From: Nonomuraea sp. NEAU-A123
GTDB lineage: Bacteria > Actinomycetota > Actinomycetes > Streptosporangiales > Streptosporangiaceae
Assembly: GCF_018603905.1 (NCBI RefSeq)
Contig: NZ_JAHFZZ010000006.1
Span: forward strand, 372,001 to 436,000
Reading direction: 5' to 3'
DNA length: 64,000 nt
Shown here: piece by piece, positions 32,519 to 39,117 of the stretch
How the letters are laid out: each line of letters starts with the position of its first letter
How positions within the stretch are numbered: the stretch's first letter is position 1
The notes under the pieces: generated by a model
The model's input: only the letters and a program-made list of their open reading frames with translations
Databases searched by the model: none
What the model was told of the DNA's origin: nothing
Position numbers and translations under genes: made by a program

Positions 32519-33496
32519 ATGCCCACCGTCAACACCGTTCGCGGCCCCGTCGACGTCGATGAGCTCGGTCAGACCCTGATGCACGAACACATCTTCGTTC
32601 TCTCCACCGAGTACCTGGACAACTACGGCAAAGGTGCCTGGTGGGACGAGGAGTTCCGGGTCGCGGACGCGATCACGAAGCTCAACGCGGCGGCGGCGAA
32701 GGGCGTGCGGACGATCGTCGACCCGACGGTCTGGGGGATCGGACGGTACATCCCCCGCATCCAGCGCATCGCCGCCGAAGTGCCGGACCTGCACATCATC
32801 GCCGCGACCGGCATGTACAGCTTCGAAGAGCTGCCGCACCAGTACGAGCACCGCGGCCCCGGCCTGCTCCTGGACATGCCCGATCCGATGATCGACGACT
32901 TCGTGCGGGACATCACCGAGGGCATCGCCGACACCGGGGTCAAGGCGGCGTTCCTCAAGTGCGTGGTCGAGCAGAAGGGCCTGACACCCGGGGTCGAGCG
33001 CATCTGCCGGGCCGTCGCGCAGGCTCACGTACGCACCGGTGCGCCGATCACCGTCCACACGAACTCCTTCACGCAGAGCGGGCCGATAGCGCTCGACTTC
33101 TTCGCCAAGGAGGGCGTGGACCTGACGAAGGTCGTCGTCGGGCACGCGGGCGACAGCAACGATCTCGACTACCTGATGCGTCTGGCCGACACGGGCGCCA
33201 CGCTGGGCATGGATAGATTCGGGCTGGATGTCTACAATCCGACCTCCGAGCGAGTGGCCACCATCGCCGCCCTCTGCCAGCGGGGATACGCTGATCGCAT
33301 GGTCCTCAGCCACGACGCCGGGTGCTTTTATGACTACTTTGGGGCGGCTTGGGATGAGGCGCTGAGCACGATGGCGCCCAACTGGCGCTACGATCACATC
33401 CACGACGAGGTCTTGGCCGCACTCCTGGACTCGGGTGTGACCGGCGATCAGATCGAGCAGATGCTGGTGTCCAACCCGAGACGCTACTTCTCGTAA
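32519..33496 (+). CDS. Phosphotriesterase-family amidohydrolase
   Basis: 325-residue TIM-barrel metallohydrolase. Metal ligands: HEH in LMHEHIFV, the carbamylated Lys in AAFLKCVVE, His in ITVHTNS and in VVVGHAGDSND, and Asp in VLSHDAG. Family members hydrolyse lactones or phosphotriesters. ATG at 32519 is preferred because GGAGG lies five bases upstream; the ATG at 32507 is part of that site. It is co-oriented with and close behind the MetRS gene, so co-transcription is possible. The true substrate cannot be told; a lactonase is likely. Confidence 0.88.
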   Translation: MPTVNTVRGPVDVDELGQTLMHEHIFVLSTEYLDNYGKGAWWDEEFRVADAITKLNAAAAKGVRTIVDPTVWGIGRYIPRIQRIAAEVPDLHIIAATGMYSFEELPHQYEHRGPGLLLDMPDPMIDDFVRDITEGIADTGVKAAFLKCVVEQKGLTPGVERICRAVAQAHVRTGAPITVHTNSFTQSGPIALDFFAKEGVDLTKVVVGHAGDSNDLDYLMRLADTGATLGMDRFGLDVYNPTSERVATIAALCQRGYADRMVLSHDAGCFYDYFGAAWDEALSTMAPNWRYDHIHDEVLAALLDSGVTGDQIEQMLVSNPRRYFS

Positions 33497-33537
33497 AGTG
33501 GTGACATCGGACAAGCAATGCGGGTAGGTGGAACTGG

Positions 33538-33924
33538 GTGGCTTCGGAGCAGGCCTTGTCGATCAGCCTCGGGCTCCAGGGACCGTGCGTCATCGCCAGG
33601 CTAACGGGGGATTTCGACTTCGGCTCCGCGGCCGAGGTGCGTGATCGCGTCACCAAGGCGCTGGACCTGACCCAGCCACCACTACTCGTCATCGACATGC
33701 AGGCGGTCAGCGTCTGCGATTCTTCGGGCCTTTCCGTGCTCGTTTATCTGCACAAGGCGGTGACCGCGTCCGGCGGCCGGTTACTCCTTTCCGGGCTGAA
33801 CGGCAGGTGTAAGCATCTGTTCGCCATCACCGCGCTCGACAAGTTCTTCGATATCCGCACCACCGCCGAGCTCGCCATAGCAGAACTCAACGAACCGGGG
33901 AGTTCGCCGCCGTTTACCGGGTAG
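33538..33924 (+). CDS. STAS-domain anti-anti-sigma factor
   Basis: 128 residues, one STAS domain of the SpoIIAA/RsbV kind. The phosphorylatable serine is in VCDSSGLSVLVYL. It would bind an anti-sigma kinase when unphosphorylated and release a sigma factor. It ends 10 bp before a sigma-70 gene, so the two form an operon. AGGTGG precedes the GTG start. No anti-sigma kinase is adjacent; the MEDS-HATPase protein at 25584-26522 is a candidate partner. Confidence 0.9.
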   Translation: MASEQALSISLGLQGPCVIARLTGDFDFGSAAEVRDRVTKALDLTQPPLLVIDMQAVSVCDSSGLSVLVYLHKAVTASGGRLLLSGLNGRCKHLFAITALDKFFDIRTTAELAIAELNEPGSSPPFTG

Positions 33925-33934
33925 TCGCCGTGGT

Positions 33935-34828
33935 ATGTCGGCCGAAGAGCCCGATCTGCTCGGCATGTATCTGGAGCAGATCGGAAAGACACCTTTGCTC
34001 TCCGCCGCGGACGAAGTGGACCTGGCACGACGGATCGAAGCGGGGCTCTATTCGGGCTACCTGATCGGCCGTGGCCAGGGCACTCCGGAGCTCGAATGCG
34101 TCCGCCGCGAGGGGCAGCGCGCCAAGGACCTGCTCATCAGGTCCAATCTCCGGCTGGTGGTGGCCGCCGCCAGACGCTACGCCTTCCGTGGGCTTCCGCT
34201 CCTCGACGTCATCCAGGAGGGCAATCTCGGGTTGATCAGGGCCGTGGAGAAGTTCGACTACAAACGCGGCTACAAGTTCTCCACGTACGGGATGTGGTGG
34301 ATCCGCCAGGCCATCGAACGCGGCATCCACGACAAGAGCCGCACCGTACGGCTGCCCACGCACGTCGCCGAAGAGCTGTCGCGGCTGACCAGGATCGCCC
34401 GGCAACTCGCCGTCGACCTGGGACGCGAACCACGTGACGGCGAACTCGCCAAGGCCGCGGAACGCTCGCTCGGCCACGTCGCCGCGCTGCGGCAACTCGC
34501 CCAGGAGACGGTCAGCCTGGACGTGCCCGTCGGCGAGAACGGCGAGGGCAACATCGGTGACATGATCGCCGACGAGGACGGTCTCCAGGCACAGGAGGTC
34601 ATGGAGCGCCGCGCGCTCAACGCCGATCTGCACCAGGTGCTCACCTCACTCCCGCCGCGAGAGGCTTTCATCCTCAGACTCCGGTACGGCCTGGCCGACC
34701 AGGAAACGTGGACCTATACCGAAATCGCGGAGCGCCTCGGGCTCACCAGAGAGCGCATCAGGCAACTGGAGAAACAGGCGTTGAAACGCCTACGACAGGG
34801 GAGTCGTTTGCTCTCCTGGGCTTCCTAA
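33935..34828 (+). CDS. Group 2 RNA polymerase sigma factor (HrdB-like)
   Basis: 297 residues. Sigma region 1.2 (DLLGMYLEQIGKTPLLSA), region 2 with the RpoD-box LLDVIQEGNLGLIRAVEKFDY and -10-reading KFSTYGMWWIRQAI (usual text STYATWW), region 3, and region 4.2 helix-turn-helix LTRERIRQLEKQALKRLR. The length and lack of an acidic N-terminal extension point to a non-essential group 2 factor. It is translationally close to the STAS gene upstream, suggesting partner-switch control, which is unusual for this sigma class. Confidence 0.92.
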   Translation: MSAEEPDLLGMYLEQIGKTPLLSAADEVDLARRIEAGLYSGYLIGRGQGTPELECVRREGQRAKDLLIRSNLRLVVAAARRYAFRGLPLLDVIQEGNLGLIRAVEKFDYKRGYKFSTYGMWWIRQAIERGIHDKSRTVRLPTHVAEELSRLTRIARQLAVDLGREPRDGELAKAAERSLGHVAALRQLAQETVSLDVPVGENGEGNIGDMIADEDGLQAQEVMERRALNADLHQVLTSLPPREAFILRLRYGLADQETWTYTEIAERLGLTRERIRQLEKQALKRLRQGSRLLSWAS

Positions 34829-34961
34829 TACCGCATAACTGGGTAATAGGGATGTGGTCGGACAACCAATTGACTCCGCCGTTTCCCTGACGGTTAATCG
34901 GGAGCCTGACGTCGCTTTCAACAGGGGGAAGCGGCAGCACGTCGTTGCTTATGGGGGCAAC

Positions 34962-35420
34962 ATGGTCAAGGGTCTCGTCGGCACGCTCTTATCCGTCGCC
35001 ACGGCGGTGGCCGTGGTCGCGGTGCCGTCCGCCGCGAACGCCGCGGCTCCGTCTCCCGCTCTCGCGGTGGTGGCCGCGAACACGCCAGCCACTCTTTCCA
35101 GCACCGCGAAGCCGCATCTGATCAAGTACAAGATCTACTGGGGCCGGTGCAAGGACACCTGCCGGGTCAAGGTGCGGGTCACCAACATCTCCCGCACGAC
35201 CCTCTATGCCGTCAGCCTGAACGCCCGGCTCAAGGTCAACGGCAAGAAGGTCGGCTCGTGCTACGACTATGTCGGCACCATCCGGGCCAAGCACTCCCGC
35301 TGGGGAGGATGCACCGTCAGGACCCGTACGCTCTCGAACATGTGGAACCGGTGGCTCGACGGCGAGATCCGCTTCGACCGTGACGTCAGCACGGTCGTCC
35401 ACTACGAGTATTACCGCTGA
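34962..35420 (+). CDS. Small secreted basic protein, unknown function
   Basis: 152 residues with a Sec signal peptide (MVKGLVGTLLSVATAVAVV, cleavage near ANA). The mature domain has a beta pattern and two pairs of cysteines (GRCKDTC; GSCYDY and GGCTVR). GGGGGC precedes the ATG at 34962. The Lys/Arg-rich, disulfide-containing domain resembles small extracellular proteins of actinomycetes but I cannot assign a family. Confidence 0.7.
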   Translation: MVKGLVGTLLSVATAVAVVAVPSAANAAAPSPALAVVAANTPATLSSTAKPHLIKYKIYWGRCKDTCRVKVRVTNISRTTLYAVSLNARLKVNGKKVGSCYDYVGTIRAKHSRWGGCTVRTRTLSNMWNRWLDGEIRFDRDVSTVVHYEYYR

Positions 35421-35428
35421 CCAGGGCG

Positions 35429-35457
35429 CCAGGGGCCGCGCCCGGTCCGGCCCCTGG
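35429..35457. terminator. Bidirectional hairpin terminator
   Basis: CCAGGGGCCG / CGGCCCCTGG form a perfect 10-bp stem with a 9-base loop between two convergent genes, eight bases after one stop codon and three before the other. Confidence 0.8.
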
Positions 35458-35460
35458 CCG

Positions 35461-35547
35461 TCAGGAGGTGACCATCAGGGCGAGGCCGATGAGGACCACA
35501 ACCGGGACTAGCCAGACCACGGCCTCGGCGGCGAACTCCTTGTACAT
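35461..35547 (-). CDS. 28-residue single-span membrane protein
   Basis: ATG at 35547 opens a 28-codon ORF: MYKEFAAEAVV, then a hydrophobic run (WLVPVVVLIGLALMV) and TS. AAGGGAG sits nine bases upstream, a strong ribosome site, and the gene ends at a terminator shared with the secreted protein. One membrane helix with an acidic amphipathic start is typical of small regulatory membrane proteins. No homologue is known to me. Confidence 0.65.
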   Translation of the reverse strand: MYKEFAAEAVVWLVPVVVLIGLALMVTS

Positions 35548-35732
35548 GACGCAGATCTCCCTTGAGACGCCCGTGCGGGGGCGGCGGTAAAACGTTCATT
35601 GCGCAGCATAGCCGCCCGCACCCACGACTCCGTCCCACTTCATCCCTCCTCCGTCGGCCGCTTTCGACCGGCTTCGGTCGTCTTCGGTAGCTCGCGGGCC
35701 CGCCACTCGGTTGATCGTTGGCCTTCGGCGGC

Positions 35733-36620
35733 CTACCGCGTGACGATCGCATCCGCGCCCCAGCCGGCCAGCAGCCGCAGGCTCTCCGCCGCGGTGGAGC
35801 CCGGTGAGGCGTTGTAGACGGTCAGGGACTGCTCGGGATCGTCGGGCAGCCGGAACGACTCGAAGGAGAGGGTGAGGTCGCCCACCAGCGGATGACGCAG
35901 GCGCTGGGCGCCGTGGTTGTTCTCCTTTACGTCATGCCTGCCCCACAGGCGGCGGAACGCCTCGCTCTTCACCGACAGCTCGCCCACGAGCGCCGACAGC
36001 TGAGGGTCGTCCGGATAGCAGCCCGCGTACAGGCGCAGGGCGCCGACGATGTCGGCTGCCTTCGACTCCCAGTCCACGAACAGCCGGCGATAGTCGGGCC
36101 GCAGGAACACCAGCCGAGCCCAGTTGCGCTCCAGGTTGGGCAATCGATCCCAGTCGCCGAAGAGGGCCGCCGCCATCGGGTTCCAGGCCAGGATGTCCGA
36201 GCGCGGTCCCGACACGTACGCGGGCACCCCCTCCAAGGAGGCCAGCATCTCCCGGAGTGTGGCGCGCACCTGCTCCTGGCGCGGCGGCGAGTGCTTCTTC
36301 CGGTGCTGGCACTTGACCAGATGCGTGAGGTGTTCGTGCTCGGCGTCCGTCAGTCGCAGGGCACGCGCGATCGCGTCGAGCACCTCGGCCGACACGTTGG
36401 AGCCTCTGCCCTGCTCGAGCCGGGTGAGGTAGGCGACCGACACGCCGGCGAGTTGAGCCAGCTCCTCGCGGCGCAGTCCCGGCACTCGCCGGTACCGTCC
36501 AAAGGCCGGCAACCCGACATCCTCCGGCCTCAGCCGGGCCCGGCGGCTGCGCAGGAACTTGCCGAGCTCAGCGCGCGGATCGAACGGCCGCTCGCCGCCC
36601 GGATCTGCCGCCTCCTCCAT
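35733..36620 (-). CDS. XRE-family transcriptional regulator with MmyB-like ligand domain
   Basis: About 295 residues. The N-terminal helix-turn-helix (LGKFLRSRRARLRPEDVGLP ... LRREELAQLAGVSVAYLTRLEQGRG) is followed by the MmyB-type PAS-like domain (PAYVSGPRSDILAWNPMAAALFGDW ... RRLFVDW), which binds fatty acids in a known structure. ATG at 36620 has GGGAGA about nine bases upstream; ATGs at 36638 and 36647 would add a few residues. Members usually repress a neighbouring gene, here possibly the divergent aminotransferase 198 bp away. Confidence 0.9.
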   Translation of the reverse strand: MEEAADPGGERPFDPRAELGKFLRSRRARLRPEDVGLPAFGRYRRVPGLRREELAQLAGVSVAYLTRLEQGRGSNVSAEVLDAIARALRLTDAEHEHLTHLVKCQHRKKHSPPRQEQVRATLREMLASLEGVPAYVSGPRSDILAWNPMAAALFGDWDRLPNLERNWARLVFLRPDYRRLFVDWESKAADIVGALRLYAGCYPDDPQLSALVGELSVKSEAFRRLWGRHDVKENNHGAQRLRHPLVGDLTLSFESFRLPDDPEQSLTVYNASPGSTAAESLRLLAGWGADAIVTR

Positions 36621-36818
36621 ACCGTGCCGATCTCCCATGTCGCCCATTATCGCTGGTCGTACGCATCGACCGCGGACGAGACTGACCCTGGCAGTAGTAG
36701 GACCACTGGTCGTCAGCAGAACAGGGCTCTGGAAGACCGCGCTTCGCCAGGGCAGGCTCGTCCCGCGCCCCTCGACAGAGATGCCGGCGGGGCGCATCAC
36801 CACGATCTGGGGAGAGAC

Positions 36819-37622
36819 TTGCGATCTTTTGTTGTTCAACGTAATGGCCGGGCGGCGATCGTCGAGGAGTTGGCACCGCTCGCCTTCGCCGGTTATGCCC
36901 ACTTCACGGCCATGCAGGTGCGTGGGGGCCAGGTCCGGGGACTCGATCTCCATCTGGAGCGGCTGCGGTCTGCCTCGGTGGAGTTGTTCGGTCGAGCGTT
37001 GCCCGAGAATCGGGTGCGGTCCTATCTGCGGGCGGCTCTGGAGGCCGGTCCGGCTGACCTCTCGCTGGTTGCCACGGTGTACTCGCCGGCGGGCGAGTTC
37101 ACCGTGGCCGGGACTGATGTGGAGCCCGAGGTGCTGGTCCGTACCGGACCGGCCGCGTCTGGTCCGGAGGGCCCGCTGACGCTGGCGACGGTCGAGTACG
37201 AGCGGGTTCTGCCGGGCGTGAAGCATGTCGGCGAGGTGGCCAAGACGTATTTCCTCCGTCAGGCTGTTGGGCAAGGCTTCGACGACGCAGCCTTCATTGA
37301 CCGCCGGGGTCGGCTCAGCGAGGGGTCGATCTGGAATCTGGCCTTTTGGGACGGCGCCGCGGTGGTGTGGCCCGCGGCCGAGATGCTGGGTGGAACCACG
37401 ATGGGCATTGTCCGCCGCCAACTGGACCGCCTTGGCGTCCCCCAGCGTGTCCAGGAGATCACGCTCGCCGACCTGCCCGCGCTGGCAGGAGGTGTGGTCA
37501 TGAACTCATGGACGCCGGGTGTGGCGGTACGTCGGATCGGCTCTGCGCCCTTGCCTGAGGCCCAGTCCTTCTTGGAGCTGCTTCACCGGGCCTACCAGGC
37601 CGAACCGCTCACCTCGCCCTGA
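36819..37622 (+). CDS. Class IV aminotransferase / aminodeoxychorismate-lyase-like PLP enzyme
   Basis: About 267 residues. The class IV core is AGYAHFTAMQVRGG, the candidate PLP-binding Lys in VGEVAKTYFLRQA, RLSEGSIWNLAFWDG (the conserved Glu and Asn) and the phosphate-binding LGGTTMGIVRRQL. It would be a D-amino acid or branched-chain aminotransferase, or an aminodeoxychorismate lyase. No ATG or GTG fits; TTG at 36819 with GGGGAG four bases upstream gives the family's usual N-terminus. It is divergent from an XRE regulator. Confidence 0.8.
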   Translation: MRSFVVQRNGRAAIVEELAPLAFAGYAHFTAMQVRGGQVRGLDLHLERLRSASVELFGRALPENRVRSYLRAALEAGPADLSLVATVYSPAGEFTVAGTDVEPEVLVRTGPAASGPEGPLTLATVEYERVLPGVKHVGEVAKTYFLRQAVGQGFDDAAFIDRRGRLSEGSIWNLAFWDGAAVVWPAAEMLGGTTMGIVRRQLDRLGVPQRVQEITLADLPALAGGVVMNSWTPGVAVRRIGSAPLPEAQSFLELLHRAYQAEPLTSP

Positions 37623-37773
37623 GGCTGGTCTCACGATGGCCACGGCTTGCGTCTCGCGATATCGCACTGACACCTCGGGCCGTTGACCCAGGTGGGTCTG
37701 AACAGTGCCGTGCGGCACGTCAGCGTGCTCGCCAGGCGGCGGAACGGCAGGCGGGCGAGTCATCGGCCTGGCG

Positions 37774-38925
37774 TCAGTGACCGTTCTGGGTCATGCGCTT
37801 GTGGAGGCCCGCGAGCGACTCGTCCGCCATCAGCGCAGGCAGGCGCGGCGCATCGGCCTCGATCTGCCGGAGCACCTCAGAATCGCCGCCGTGGAAGCGG
37901 CTCCAGGCGCGGACCACGTCGGGCATGGCCGAGATGGCCACCTCGGTCAGGATCGCCTCGCGCGGCAACCATGAGGTGAGGAACCGCGAGACCCGGGCCG
38001 GACTCCACCACAGGGGCCGATCACCCACGAACTCGACAAGCTTCCCGAACGCCTCCTGCGCTCCGGGTAGATCCGGCAGATCCAGGAACCGGGACACGGT
38101 GTCGTCGGGCGCCTGGCGTACCGGATCGGGGACGGTCCGCGCGCGGGCGAGGGCCAGCGGGCGGACGGCGGGCAGGCTCTCGGCGATCGGCGCCCCCATG
38201 ACGAGGTCCGTCATCTCGAACGCGTCCAGCACCCGCCCCGCGACCACCGCCGGATCCGCCGGCCGCAGGTCCAGGTCGTCGAGGAACTTCGGCTCCTCGA
38301 CCGTCGCATCGACCGCCAGGCCGCCGTTGACCTGGTCGATGCCTACGATCAGGACATGCGGCTCCTTGCCGTCGGGGTAGCGGAACCGCAGAGCGGCCAG
38401 GGCCTGCTCGCCGTAGCGGTCGGCCTTGCCGTACCACGCCTGCTCACACACCACCTGCCCCATCCGCCCGACCCACTCGGGCAGCCCCCGCACGGCCTCC
38501 TGCCCGGCTTCCCGCAGGACCTCCTGAAGGCTCTTGTTTCCTTGCTCCTGCGAGGTCGGGTGTCCGGTTCGCGGATCCGTGCCCGAGTACGGGCCGGGGC
38601 CGCTGGCTACGGTGTCGCCCGTTGCCGGAGTGTGGTCGCCGGCTGCCGCCTCGGTAGGGGGCGTGGCCGCTGCTTCGGCGCTGGTGTCGTCGTAGTGTGC
38701 CTCGTCGTCGTCCAGGGCTGCGGTTTCCACGACGGCCAGGGCGGCGAGTGTGAGGCGTGCCTCTGGGCTGCCGGCTTCGGTCAGTTGTCGTACGAGCGGG
38801 CGGACCTCCGTTGGGCGCAGTGTCGCCGTGAGCCGGGCCGCCCAGAGCTCTGTGCGCAGTGGTGAGCGCCACCTGAGCAGGTCGCGGGCCTGGGTGATCG
38901 CCGTGGTAAACGCAGTTGTGCTCAC
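37774..38925 (-). CDS. Conserved-type hypothetical protein with disordered linker
   Basis: 383 residues. An N-terminal helical region (DLLRWRSPLRTELWAARLTATL) and an Ala/Thr/Gly-rich disordered linker (about 80-130) lead to a folded C-terminal domain with HVLIVGIDQVNGGLAVDA and WRPLWWSPARVSRFL-like stretches. I see no catalytic motif. GTG at 38925 has TACGGT at -12 to -7, so it is probably leaderless. The preceding gap (37623-37773) shows no gene. Confidence 0.7.
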   Translation of the reverse strand: MSTTAFTTAITQARDLLRWRSPLRTELWAARLTATLRPTEVRPLVRQLTEAGSPEARLTLAALAVVETAALDDDEAHYDDTSAEAAATPPTEAAAGDHTPATGDTVASGPGPYSGTDPRTGHPTSQEQGNKSLQEVLREAGQEAVRGLPEWVGRMGQVVCEQAWYGKADRYGEQALAALRFRYPDGKEPHVLIVGIDQVNGGLAVDATVEEPKFLDDLDLRPADPAVVAGRVLDAFEMTDLVMGAPIAESLPAVRPLALARARTVPDPVRQAPDDTVSRFLDLPDLPGAQEAFGKLVEFVGDRPLWWSPARVSRFLTSWLPREAILTEVAISAMPDVVRAWSRFHGGDSEVLRQIEADAPRLPALMADESLAGLHKRMTQNGH

Positions 38926-39021
38926 TCTCCGACCGTATCGCCCCTGCGGGCACGGCTGACTCGCCGGGATTCCGCCTGCAGCGGACCACCCGACGGCGGG
39001 GGTGCGTGGGTGCTCGGTGAT

Positions 39022-39108
39022 TGTCGGCCGGTGCGTTGGCTGCCCATGGCGTCGACTGGTGATGCCGCCTGTCGGCCGGTGCGTTGGTTGGTCAACGCAC
39101 CGGCCGAC
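39022..39108 (-). terminator. Tex-gene terminator with a duplicated left arm
   Basis: GTCGGCCGGTGCGTTG (39071-39086) and its exact complement at 39093-39108 form a 16-bp perfect stem with a 6-base loop, ten bases after the leftward Tex stop. An 18-bp direct repeat of the left arm lies at 39022-39039 and could pair with the same right arm. Confidence 0.75.
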
Positions 39109-39117
39109 TGTCGGGAG

